A stretch of 64,000 nucleotides of DNA, from the NCBI RefSeq assembly GCF_014066305.1, contig NW_023501148.1, positions 345,461 through 409,460 of the forward strand, given 5' to 3'. The position numbers were made by a program, and so were the translations under genes. Shown here one piece after another: positions 35,927 through 48,400 of this stretch. A model generated the notes under the pieces. That model had not been told where the DNA came from. It saw nothing but the letters and a program-made list of their open reading frames with translations, and made no database searches. This DNA is from Letharia columbiana. Lineage: Eukaryota > Ascomycota > Lecanoromycetes > Lecanorales > Parmeliaceae. Position 1 is the first letter of the stretch. Every line of letters begins with the position of its first letter.

Positions 35927-38900
35927 ATGATCAGCCTTGCACGTCATAATGCAGCTGTTGACCCCTTAATGTCTTCAGACGCGCAGGTGACATTGCTGCG
36001 TCTTTTCAAATCCTATACTGGTCTGTCCCCCTGGCCGCAACGCCTGCTTGCAGCAGCGTTGACACATTACATATTTCACTCAGCATAATTTGTGGGCATT
36101 GTTGTACTGCTCACTGTGCCGCGGTTTCTACAGGCTCAGCTCCGGGGGTCTGCAAACTACTTGCACAAGCTTGTGGCTGCCTCTCACATCTACAACTTGT
36201 GGACTGACAAAGGAGCTGACGCTGGAGCTCTTGCTGAAAGGTATGAAGCAATGTCTATTGTGACACTGTGTTGGTTCAGCCACCATATAAAGCTCTGGCC
36301 TGCAGTTTAGCATGTCAGCAAGTCTGCCCAGTTGTATACAGGTATCTTGATGGTTCAGTTGACAAGCTGGATCAGTATATGAACCACTCGGCAACACCAC
36401 ACCACACTGCCGGTTGCAGCATGCTCAGCAACACTGAACCTAGTCAATATCTCACGCAGTCACCAGATTCAGCTGGCTTGCAATCAGTCATACCCGCTTT
36501 TTGCACAGATGCTGCAGCAGCATGTGCTGCACTCAAGAAGCAAGTAGTAGCTACAGAGCCTAGAGCGACTGAAACACAGCAGGAACATATTTCGGTCATG
36601 TCAGGGTCTGATCAGACCCAGAACAGCTCTCCAAAAGACGCTCGGCGGGGTGTACCTCTCCTACATAAGGATGATCTTAGCTATGAGCAGTTTGTGGGGC
36701 AGTTCATGCAGCCCAATCTGCCTGTCATGATCCAGGCAAGTACTTGTGCAGAGACCTCAACTATAGCATCAACTCCTAATGACCAACAAAGAGGATCCTG
36801 CAGAAACAGTTGCAGGTTGGTGGTGCAACCCAGTCTCTTGTTGAAACTCCACAAGACTAAAGTTATGCTGCATACAACACAGGACAGATACCTGTCTGAC
36901 TGTCCTGGTGACTGTCAAGTTCTCATCTGCAGGGCTTGGCTAGCAAGTGGAGATCAAGCATGGATTGGGTCACAGCAGACGGTCATGTCAACATTGACTT
37001 TCTTGCAGAGCATTACGGACAGGCACAGGTGATGGTCAGCAACACCACCAGGTACATTGCATACTTGCATCTGTTCCTTTCCACTTTGATGCGCATACCT
37101 TGTGTACAGTAATGCACGCTCAGCATGCTGCTTGCAGAGTTTCTGCAGACCTTGAGACTGCTGTCATCAGGACATGTTGTGGACAATGGCAGACGTGCAG
37201 CACTTATAATGTCTCTGTATCTTTGCATGCTTACACATCAATTTTAGTGCTTATGTACAGGAGAGACAGACCTTGTGGAAACAACCTCCCGCCACCTGTT
37301 TGTCAAGAGACCCATTTACTAATCACAGAACAGCACCTATGTTCACAGTCAAAACCCTCAGCCAAAAGTTCCCCCTTTTGTTGCAGGTCAAATGCTACCT
37401 GCGCCCCCAGGCTAGACATGACGGTGGTAGAATTTGCCCACTGGTGGAAGATGCACAAGGCAGGACAGGACGACCGCTTGCTTTACCTCAAAGACTGGCA
37501 CTTTGCCCATGCGTTTCCCAACTACAAGGCTTATGAGACGCCGCTCTACTTCCAAGATGACTGGTTGAATGACTTCTACGACATGGAGCAAGCTGGCACA
37601 CAGCAGAGTGACCAGGTCAACATCCAGCAGCAGCCATGCACCACAGCTGCAGACTTATGCTCAACAGCTGTTGCGCCCACCTCTGTGGAGTCAAACTCCA
37701 CAGCTGCTGGCTTGGAGTGCAGGTCTGTAGGGAGGGATGATGGTGACTGCTCCATGGCAGCAGGGGCCATAAGCGGCATACCTTATCTACGAAGAAGCCA
37801 TGGAGCACATGACATGTCTACCAACTTTCCACCCCAGGGAGCCGTAATCAAACAAGACACTGACAACAAGCGTGAAGCAGTAGGAAGTCATGATGAAGAA
37901 GCAGGGGGTCATGGCAGCAGAGCAGCGTGTGAAACTTTGTCATCAGACTACCGCTTTGTTTACTTGGGATGCAAGGTTTGGCACTCATTGAATGGCTACT
38001 CCTGCTTCCAGACTGCATCCTGTCTTGAAAGCAGCTCAAATCAGATGATGCACAGCTGTTGGTTTGAACCATGGACCATTGGCAATGCACATTCTGCATA
38101 GCAGTTCTTCTGGAGATTGGATGGTGGTGAACCTGCGTCATGATTCTGACAGGGCACATGGACTCCATTGCACGCGGATGTTTTGCGCTCTTACAGCTGG
38201 TCAACAAACGTGGTTGGGCGTAAGAGGTGGAAGCTGCTACCTCCAGACTACACGCACCTGCTGTATGACCGCTTTGGCAGGTGATACCAACTACACCACT
38301 ACTGCTTGCTGTCTACTGTTTGCTTCCCGCTGTCTACTCTTTGCTTTCTGGTTGTGATTGCTTCCTTTCTGCTGTCTACTGGCAACTTTCTCCAGTCAAG
38401 TTTCTACTTTCTGTTTTGTACTTTCTACTGTCTAAGTCAATTGTCAACCACTTACCATCTACCGGTGAATGTCTATGGCCAAATTTGTAGATTGCCGTAC
38501 ACTCCTATAACCTTCATTGACAAAAGCAAGGATTTGGAAAATGCCTGAGTAGCGGTTCTTTCCTGTCAGCTTGGCCAGCCTATTGCAATGACTGATGCCC
38601 TCTGTGGCAGCGGTGTTTTCATCGCCTGTGAAACCAAGCTAGAGAGTGGCAGTGCTTGGTTGCTGCAGGGAAATGGCAGCAACTTTTGATATAAAGCAAT
38701 CAGAAGGTCGAGACAGATTCCCCAACCTTGATGAAGCCTGTCAACATGTCATCGAGTGCATACAGGTCAGTGCAGGAACGAGGTCAAAGCACAAATTGGC
38801 TTCATTTTGGTGCCCGTCTGTCACTCTTGTGCCCAGTGTCTCCCGGAATCAAAATGCATTGCAGTCACATGATGTGTCAGCGTCTGATTTCTATGCTGCA

Positions 38901-40106
38901 GTAACATCATGATGGCAGTCCTTTTCAGGAAAACATATTGCTGGTGCTCAGTGCACGTCCTCACTCGTGCTGATGTGCATCTGATGCCTGAAGGAAGCTG
39001 GGGAGACTGTATTTGTACCCAGTGGGTGGCACCACACAGTACACAACTTGGAGGACACTCTCAGTATCAACCACAACTGGCTGAATGGCTACAATCTACA
39101 CTGGGCCTGGGCTTTGCTGCAGCAAGAGCACAGAGACGCCACTGTCTGTATTGAAGACTGTAGGTATGCTTTTGCTCAGATGAGGTGCGCTGTGCACACA
39201 TGTCCTGTCTGCTGAGGTGATTGCACTGCAGACTCTGCTGATAGCACTGATCATCATGGAGAAGAGTGGGAAAGACATCTATAGTGTCTATGGTCATAGA
39301 GAAGTGTTCAATAGTAAAAACTTATGGAGCTATGATGTCTGGATTGCAAGAACAAAGTGCATCTTTCAGCTACCTGGTAGTGCACAGTACCAGTGACAGT
39401 ACCTCACAACAACAACAAAAGCAACCACTTGTAGTGCATTTACACACAGGGAGGGATGCAGTGCAGAAGAATTTGAAGCCTTAGTGCAGCGCAATATGGC
39501 TGCCAATTGTGGAATGGACTATGCCTTCATGGCTGACTTCATGAATGCTATTCTGTTCAGAGAAGAGCATGCGTTGAGGTACGTGTGCCATGCCTCATCT
39601 ACTGGCATAAACGCTCCAGGGCATCGCTGTGTATGTAGCAAAAAGGGCCAACCATCACTTCAGTATTGCTTGTCTGCAGTCATGCATGTTACGCCGGACC
39701 TCACATGATTGCGCTGTGTCTGCACTTGGCATGGGAGCGTGTGTTTGAGGCAGTTTGGTTGCTGCATGATAAATTGTGATATCATTGCTACAGTCTGCAC
39801 TTGGGTCTGCCAATTCAACATTGGGTTGGCTCTATTAACTTGCATACATTTTCTTGCATCTGTGTCTATTTGAGCTAGCAGTTTGCATTTGTATCGAAGC
39901 TGTTTTACAGACATCACCAGCTTGGCCATATAAACTGTGACACGCTGAATGCATACTGCAGGCATTCCATGAAGCTTACAGAATTTGATGCACACGCAAA
40001 GCACAGGTTCAAGATTGCAAAGTCAACACAGCTCCTGGTTGAGTTGCGTCAGCGCATGAGCTCATTGTCTTGTAATGCTCCCCGCAAATGGCCACCCTGC
40101 AGCTGA
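35927..40106 (+). CDS. JMJD4: JmjC oxygenase, JMJD4-like, with N-terminal extension
   Basis: Human JMJD4 hydroxylates a lysine of translation termination factor eRF1; a like role is inferred here. Ten exons: 35927-35986, 36134-36240, 36342-36735, 36933-37051, 37387-37975, 38153-38280, 38669-38765, 38994-39163, 39450-39578, 39962-40106; total 646 codons with consistent phases. Family motifs: SYEQFVGQFM, VMVSNTT, LLYLKDWHFAHAFPNY, TWTPLHADVLRSYSW (iron ligands His430, Asp432), GRKRWKLLPP, FVPSGWHHTVHNL (distal His512) and SINHNWLNGYNLHW. Intron 3 has a GC donor (CAG|GCAAGT). About 165 residues precede the JmjC region, including an Ala/Leu-rich helix (GSANYLHKLVAASHIYNLW) and a low-complexity part, and a further low-complexity insert of about 120 residues precedes the HxD motif. 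Both are unusual for the family; the first two exons could belong to a separate small gene. Confidence 0.88.
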
Positions 40107-40437
40107 AAGTGCTTTGCAAAGACTGTGAAGACCCGGCCTGTCCTGGCTGCACATGACTTTATATGCATGAAATGGCTAATGCGTTTGATGTGTGCAAGCC
40201 CAATCAGGCGCTGTTATGACTTGACTGCTCAGCAGGCAAAGGCTCATGCGCCTTGCAAATTACCAAAAAACCGTTTGCAACAGCACCCTGCCCCTTTTGC
40301 TTCTGTTTGAGCAATGCATGTCTGTCACCAACTGCATGCTGATTTGTTATCAAGGATCTTGAAGAGCAACAAGCCCCCAGAAATGCATTTAGTTTGTTGC
40401 ACGATAAACTTTTGGAACACATTCATGGAAAACACGT

Positions 40438-40497
40438 CTGCAGGCATGCAGCTGCAGCATGGATATACTGCAGGCATGCAGCTGCATCATGGATATA
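40438..40497 (+). repeat. 30-bp tandem repeat, two copies
   Basis: CTGCAGGCATGCAGCTGCA plus GCATGGATATA occurs twice head to tail with one base difference (CAGCATGG versus CATCATGG). Confidence 0.9.
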
Positions 40498-40636
40498 CAG
40501 GATTTCCTTTTAGCATAGCAGGGTTCTTGCCTTCTGAGCAATGACGCAGGCATTTCTTTCAACATCTTTGCTTGTGGTGCAAAAGTCCCTGTAAAACTTT
40601 TGATTCCGGGTCCTGACAAGTATTGGCAGTGTCAAC

Positions 40637-40824
40637 CGAAACTTGTCGTCAGGGTTACCTGACTATGACGAACTCCTGATTACTCTCGGCGGTGTCGACG
40701 AAGTCTGTCGTCCTTGTCACCTTGTAAAAACGAAACTTGTCGTCAGGGTTACCTGACTATGACGAACTCCTGATTACTCTCGGCGGTGTCGACGAAGTCT
40801 GTCGTCCTTGTCACCTTGTAAAAA
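40637..40824 (+). repeat. 94-bp tandem repeat, two identical copies
   Basis: The unit starting CGAAACTTGTCGTCAGGGTT and ending CCTTGTCACCTTGTAAAAA is repeated head to tail without a single difference that I can find. It is rich in GACGA/TCGTC words that could pair with each other. It lies in the 1.4 kb between the JMJD4 gene and the large fusion gene. Confidence 0.92.
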
Positions 40825-40981
40825 CGAAAATCTTTATTACATGTACTCCTTATAAGTAGTCCACTCTAGAGCAAAAGTAAAGATGGGCGGCTGATAAATC
40901 CACGCTGATTTGAAAGTGTTGTCATCAGTCTCCATGGCCGATACTGCATCAAATGGAATACACACACATGACCAGGTTGGC

Positions 40982-41245
40982 TCATATGACCAGTGAAGAC
41001 GATTGCAAAGCAAAATGCTGCTGTTCAGATTCCACTATGGGGTTCCCTACAACCAGTCCGAGCGCCCCTCCGCAGGGCGTTGCGGTGCGTTGGCACTGAA
41101 GCTGTGCACCCGTCTTCTCGAGCAACAAGCTGCGCATTGTGGCGGACAGCCACAGCGTGACTTGGCGGCAATTTTCAGCAGCATATTGCGCCTTCTTCAG
41201 ATGCTGACGAGGTCGAGAGGCGATCGTTGTGTTTGGAGAAGTCAT
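40982..41245 (-). CDS. Small hypothetical protein
   Basis: An 87-codon frame from ATG at 41245. The first 45 residues could form an amphipathic helix (QHLKKAQYAAENCRQVTLWL) and the rest is of mixed composition. No family is recognised, no exon could be joined to it and it may be a chance frame. It is divergent from the large gene that starts at about 41513. Confidence 0.25.
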   Translation of the reverse strand: MTSPNTTIASRPRQHLKKAQYAAENCRQVTLWLSATMRSLLLEKTGAQLQCQRTATPCGGALGLVVGNPIVESEQQHFALQSSSLVI

Positions 41246-41512
41246 TTAGGTTAGAAAGGAACAGCGCCAGTGGGCGACCAGCCCATGGCGCATCCGAGAA
41301 TGCCTTCTAACATGCATGTGCCAGGTGTGTTATAAACCAGTAATGGACAGCTGATGAAGTGACCAACGCTACCGTGATCACACCTGTGCTGTGCGGTACG
41401 TACCGGTGGCAGAGTCGAAGCCCGATTATCTGCGGATTGAGTTAGCTCGCATTCCTGCAATTGACAGTTGAAGCGCAGAACCGCGTTCCGGTCTCCACAG
41501 AATTCCCCTGTC

Positions 41513-42379
41513 ATGGAGGTACATCCGCACCTTCCGACCGCATGCTTTCTTCCCGTCTGACTTGTCAGACGTGTAGTCCTACTGTTTGAGTTGCGCTTTC
41601 GTAGTGCTGAACTTTCTGAGTGAACTTGTAACTTGTCGATGAAGTGACAGCTTGCTCATTGCTTGCAGATTGCAGAGGCTCGTGTGCAGCTTCAAAGGGC
41701 AGTAGACGCAAGTCATGTTGCGCCTACAGCCAAGTATTTGAGACAAGCAGCTGCTGCTTGCTTGAAGCATGGACTGCAGCCTGTCCGTGCTTTGCCTGGA
41801 TTGGAGCCACATATACAGTTTGAGATGCAGCCTGTCAGCATCTCTCAAGTTGCAGAGCATGTCAGAACAGCGTGTCCAGAAGTTGATAACATTTTGGAGA
41901 GGCTGCAAGGCAAGACAGGAAGCAAGTACTTTGTGATAACATATACGCAGCCAATACAGGTCCTCTTGGTCATGCGAGAGCTGATACAGCCCGCTTACCA
42001 GCAGCCTCTCAAGGACTTGTTGGCATCCATCAAGCAGTCTCCTGGTTTGGCACCACAGGCATTCAGTGGAGCAGGTCCACCCGGGTTCCGTGTTGTACCT
42101 GTGCCCATACATGCCACCAATACCGACGCTGCTGCTTCAGCACTGCAAGCTAAACCAGTCAATCTTGTGAGTATGCCTCGTCAGCTTCTTCACTATTTTG
42201 TAATAAACATACTGTACGGTATGAGGTCCTTAAACTGCAGGTCTTTGCGCTGCACACTGAAGCCATGGTGAACTGTGACAGGCAATCATTGCACATTGCC
42301 CCTCTCCCTGTTTATGCCTTTTATAATCCCATAAGGAACAATTTTTAGGAAACCCCAACCAAAAAAGAAAAATTTTATA

Positions 42380-42425
<46 letters not shown>

Positions 42426-45400
42426 GATTTACCTGGTTTTTTTTTTTTTTTTATACACCTTGCCTGGTACAAAGCTGCAGTAGTGTCCAGTGCATGCCAT
42501 GTTCTGATGCGCAGGGTGTTGGCAAAGCAAGAGCTCAGCTGCATACTGCAATTGTAAGGAGCCATGGATCGCATACAGCCAGGTGGATGACAGAAGCTGC
42601 ATGGGTGTGCCTGCAGCATGGTCTCACAGCCACAGATCATGGTCTACAGCTGGCACCTGTCAATTGCCGACTGGTGATTGACCATTTGAGGCCAATCTGC
42701 CCTGATGTGTACGATGTCATTGGGAAGCTGCAGACGCTCACAGGGCAGAAGTATTTCCGCCTGATGGGAAGCGCTCAGAGTCCATCAGCAATACTGCTCA
42801 AGCTTGCCAACATCATACTCAGCCCAGCAAGAACAATTGGCTTAGCAGGCCTGATGGACAACATTCAGACTGTCACTACCCAGCATGCCTCAAGTTTGAC
42901 TGCTGCTGTCCAGCAACCAAAGCTCAATGCTGATCAGCTGCAAGCGTCACTGCCAGACACCCTGGATCTTACCCCCCCAGGCTTTCACGCTACCACGGCT
43001 GGACAAGCCTTTGATGCGTCAGGTGCAAGCACCCAGGCAGTCATCCCTCAAGTAAGGAAAACCTGTATATGGTACAATGTACACTGGTAACAGACTTTTG
43101 CATGGTTGAGGCACATTGCAGCAAACCTGCCATGAAATTTTATTGACGAGTTGCGAGCTCGTGAGTAAAAGCACAGTGTCACTGGCTGCAATGGGGCTGA
43201 GCCATTTGACGCGCGTTCATAAATATTTTGATGAAACTTCCAGGGTACATTTCCTGGGTTGATTTGGTCTTGATGTTTGCAGGTGGCTGAGGCTCAAAGA
43301 CAGCTGAAGATGGCAGTCAGCAGGAGCCATCCTCCCACAGCAAAGTACATTGTAGAGACTGCTGCGGTGTGCCTTGACCATGGACTGTTCACTTCAGAAA
43401 CTGGATTTTTTCTGAAGCCCGTGGCCTGGTCTCTGATAGCAGAAGCTGTCCACAGAAGCTGCCCACACGTTGCGGATCTTCTTGAAAAGCTGTGCGGTAA
43501 AACGGGACAGAAATATTTTCAGCTGCTGGGCAACAGCGAGTTTGGCGAGCCTGAGTTTGTGGCTGCCAATCTCGGTACCTTAATCCTGCCAAAGCAGATG
43601 CCGTTTGTAAGCCACATCTTGAACCGGTTTGAGAGGAGCAGCCCAGCAGCGCAGGAAAATAGTTCTGCCTCTTCCGTGTCTCCAAATGCACCAGGCAGCT
43701 TGGTGTCACCAACTGCTACTGAAGAGCTCCATACCAAACAGTGGCATGTATCACAAGCTGTACCTTCAAGCGGTCAGATTGCTGATAACAAAAGTGTAGG
43801 ATCATCTGTTCTTGCAGTGCTGCGAGCCCAGCCTGCGAGCAGCAGTAAGTCGGCCAGTGCACAGGGCACACCAAGAGCTAAAGTCACATATGCGCCCGTG
43901 CCCATCAGCAAACCAAGGGTTTCTGACAGTGGCAGCAAGGCAAATGGTACAGAAACTGGAAGCACATCTGCCATGCAAGCTCTGCTTTCTGCTTGTATGC
44001 AAATTCCTGAGAACAGTGCAAGCGACGGCCAGAAGAGCAGCGAAGTAGCCAAGTGGGTTCCTGCTGTCTCTTGTCCGCCAGCTTCCACACCCTTTGCTGC
44101 AACAGCGTTGGTGTCAGCTTCATCCTCAGCTTCCATACTGGCTTCTCTGCAAGCTGCTGCTCCAGCACCCATCAGGACGCAAAGCAAAAGCAGCTGTGGC
44201 AACGCAGAAGCTAAATCCACGGAGGACCCTTTCCTGGTATCAAGTCCGCCCTTGACTGCCGCACTAGAGGACAGCCCTTCAAGCAGTATATCTGGCATAA
44301 CCCAGGCTATGAAGGCGCGCAGCTCTGCATCTACAGAGCTGTCGAGCATTGACGTCCTACCAGAGGGAGAGACTAGATTGACAGTCCCTCAGCAAGCCAG
44401 GGTGGATCCATTCTGTTTAGACTGTATGGAACAGCCGGGCCGATGTAGTCAGCATCCACTTGTTCCTAGTCCCGCTGAGCCTGAGTCAGCTGAGGTGCAA
44501 GCTCAACATGACACTCACACTCCATCTGATTGCAGCACTCAGGTATGCGTCATGAACGCATTGCCAAGCTGCTTTGTTCCTCTTTTGCTTGGTAATGTGC
44601 TCATCTGCTCTAGTGCTGTCTTCAACCTCCTCTTGGGTCGCACTCAGCCTTCTGTACCTGACTTCATGTTGGATGCTACGCTGTGGTTTGTGATGTGCTG
44701 TGAGCATTGTTAGCTGCAGGCGCTGCCTTTTGTGACTACACATGACTCAAGTTGTGTCCTGTTTTGTTATGGTGATTATTGCAAGGTGATTATGCAGGAG
44801 CATACAGCCTTTGGTGTTGAACCTCTTCAAAGAGTAGCTGTTGTGCTCAAATTTGAGGAGTCTCAGCACAAAGAAGAGGCATACAACCTGAGTTTGGTTC
44901 AGGTACGTTTGTCCCCACATGGGTTGTTATGGTTGCAGTAAGCAGTCAGTATGGCAACCAGAGTGTGGCTTCTCAGCAGCAAAGGCAACAACACCAACTT
45001 TGATGGTATGCTGTCTTACACTGGCAATGGGTAAATACCAAGGCCACACATAGATACCATAAGAGAGCAGTCATTTCATGGCCAGACTAGCATCCTGTGC
45101 TTGACTCCAACACATCTTCTGATGCAGGTCTACTCTGCTAAAGATGGCATCATTCTGAGCATGAAGGAGCTGCAACAGGGGAAGCAAAGACAGGAGCTGG
45201 ACAGCATTCTGGAGGACAACAGTGTTGTCAAAGTTGTGCATGATGCTGGCCAAGCGGCTAACTATTTCTTCTCTGCAAATAGCACCTCGATGAAGAATGT
45301 CTTTGACACTCAGGTACTGTCCATCTTCTGCCTTACAACCATATGGGGGTTGCATGGGGCAGCACTTGGCCACACACTGCGCTGCTGCATTTGTTTTTGG

Positions 45401-48400
45401 TGTATGGTGTTATACAATCATGAGAAGCATCTGTTGGCCATGCTACAGAATCCATCACTTCATATGCTGGTGAGCACAGAGGGCCCTTGACAAATTTTGT
45501 ATTTGTCGTGTGCATGAGGGGGGACAAACGTTTTTATGTCTGAAAAGCGGCAGGTCCATGTGTATGATATCGCCCTATGTCACATCATACCATATGTTTT
45601 TTCAACAAGTGACAGTGCTGCAGTCAGTTTGCACTATGACAACTGTGCTGCTCTGTGTCTCAAGGGCCACAAGAACATGGCATACCCTTGGGTGAATGTA
45701 CTAGTTTGAGTACAGCTCACAGGGCCTATGAATTTAACAGAAACAGTGTACTTATTGTCTGATTTCATGTGTTTGCATCTTGTCTTTACCGACTTACTTA
45801 TACTTACTCACTCACTTACTTGCGTACAAGTGGTTTCCTCAATTGTTCTTGGGGACAGAGGGGCCAACAGACTTTCAAGATCAGGAGCAAAAGTCCCTGT
45901 GATGCCCAATAGAACATGTAGCATGCGTCTAAAATCATATTGGTGAGACGGGTTGTACATCGTTGCACAACTCAAAAAGTTGGTCAGAAATCAGCATAAC
46001 CTGGTTGACAAAATATAGCTATCTTTAATTAAGTGTAGATGGTATGTCCAGCAATGGGTGTGGGTCATGGAATGTTGGAAAAGGTAAGCATGAAACTATG
46101 GCTGGGCATCTGGAGCTTTGTGTGCCGGATCTTGTTCACAGACGCATATGTGGTTGGTATCATAAGCCTATTGTGTGCAGATTGCTCAAGGTGTGCTGGA
46201 CCACATGAGCAGTTTGATGGGTAGCACACACCATCAGAAAAGGCGCAGTCTTGGTGAGCTTCTCCTCTTGTACGAGCTGGAGATACAGCATCATCCGGAG
46301 GCTCTACAAGGTAAACTAAACAGCAGCAACATGCCATGCTGTTCTGCGTAATTTGTCACTGTGGTCAATGTCATAGCTTTGAATGCTACTTTGGCTCATT
46401 CATGCGTTACCTGAGAACCTCGCCCAGCCCCCTGCTGCTCCGCTGCTACATGTCACCCGCACTTGCAACCTGGTAGACTGTGACTGATGTTTCTTACTCA
46501 AGTTGCATAAGTTACACGGCACGACATCCTCTATCTTTGCACATTTGGCATATAGCTCTCTGGCAAAACATGTTGGCTGACGGAGGGCCATAAACAGACA
46601 ACAGCAGCACAACTTGCTGAGGTGGCATGTGTGCTGCTTGAGTGTCAGACAATTTGCAAACTGGCAACACTGCAGGCATGGAAGAAGGGACAGCCACAGA
46701 ACTTGAACAGGTAGCTGCAGCAGAAGCTGCTGCCATGCTTCAGTTGGCTGAAAGAGTGAGCAATCAGCTAGGTGTTGCTGGCAAGTCAACCGTGTACAAG
46801 TTGTGCCAGGCGCTGGTGGAGCAAAAGCATGCGCCTGCAAATATTAGCAGTGACAGGTGATTGCTGTTTACGTGGCTCAGGTAGTGGAATGTTTGGTAAT
46901 TATACTAGGCACTGCATTGGCACAATGCGCAGCATTGTTATCGTCTCCAAACAGCATCACAGTGTTATGCCTGATTGTATAGGGCAATGCATTTATCAAA
47001 CTGCAGGATAGGGCTCAGCATTGTGGGTTTGATACTTTCTGATAGCGACATCAAGGCTTGAACTCTCGTTATGAGACAAGTTTCAGAAATAACGAGCTGG
47101 TTCTGAGGTGGGTTTTTACCATGCAGAGTGTTCGAACCTTTGCCTGGGAATGTGGACCTTGAGATGACATTTCCCCAAGATGGCACCCACAAGCCTATCT
47201 TCCGTAAGCTGACTGACAGCAGCAGTACACAGCCAAACGCCGAGGCTGATGGCATACACTGGCAAGCAGCTGCAATGGGAGCTGACCATGTTACTGATGA
47301 TGGACCCTCATCAGCAGGTGCAGTTCCTGCTGTCACACCAGTACTTTCATATCTTCGTGAGCTAGGCTTAATTCACAGTATCTGCTGTGTCTGATGGGCT
47401 AGCATGTGCACTGCAACCTTCGACCTTTCTGCACTTCTGACCTTTTGCTGTGTCAAATTGGAGCATGATTACATGAGACACTGCTTGTACTTCCTAAGTG
47501 CAGTGTAGGCAATGTCTGATGAATCTCCTGTTCATGCAGGGCCACAGGCAGATCCTGATATGCAAACTTTCTTACAACTGCTGCCAGTTCAAGTCAGAGA
47601 TGCAATCATCCGGCATCTCACAGACAAACAAGGAGCGTTGCAGTTGCCTCAGAGTCAACCACCTGATTTGCAAGGCAATGGCGCAGTCAGTACTCACAGC
47701 AGCAGGTGAAATTCCACGGGGAAAACATGCACAGTCACCGTCCAAAACCAGTTGCACATCTGTCGTTTGCTTTTTGTACAATTTCAACAGACCTGCAGCC
47801 TTTTGTAATGCTGAAGTTTCTTGTCTGTGATAGCTGCCTGCACTGCCCTCAAAACAGACCTACCCACAAGCCATGCCTCCCAGGGACGCCATTGTTGGGT
47901 CAGTTGCTAAGTTGACCCTCTCGGCTTGCTGCAGGTCCCCCTCCCCCAAGCCTTCTCTTGCCGCCACACTGGAAGACTTCCCCACTCAAAATGAGGACTG
48001 GAGCAGTGTGGACAAGAACCAGGACTGTGATTCCAAGGCTGCACCTGCTGCTGTTGAAGAAGAAGATGGGTCAAAGGGCTTTGGAGAGGTGCTAGATCCA
48101 CAGCCTCGTTCTCCAACCTCGTTGCCACCTACTAGTAAGGAGCCTGCTGTCAGCCTCGGCGATGAAGGGGAAATCCAGCAGGAGGTTGCGTGCATTGGGC
48201 ATGATGAGGCAGATGTGCAGTGCGATAGGTGCGGTAAATGGGGCCACACAGCTGCCAGCTGCGATGAGATGTACTGTGATCGGTGTCAGCAAATGGGCCA
48301 CATTATCACGAACTGCAAGAGCTGGCAGCTGCAGAACGCTGGCGCTGGTCCTTTAAATCAGGAAGCAGAACCTGAGGCCCAGTCGGCTGCTAAGCAGCAG

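Noticed and set aside
42230..42640. Minus-strand frame with a poly-Phe stretch
   Set aside because: It translates the poly-A tract on the other strand and overlaps real plus-strand exons.
43774..44349. 191-codon minus-strand frame
   Set aside because: It is antisense to the well-supported 1260-bp exon of the fusion gene and has no motif of its own.
45830..46160. CTTA-rich stretch and an extra exon between the exonuclease exons at 45313 and 46181
   Set aside because: Open frames there contain no family motif and the flanking exons join in phase without them.
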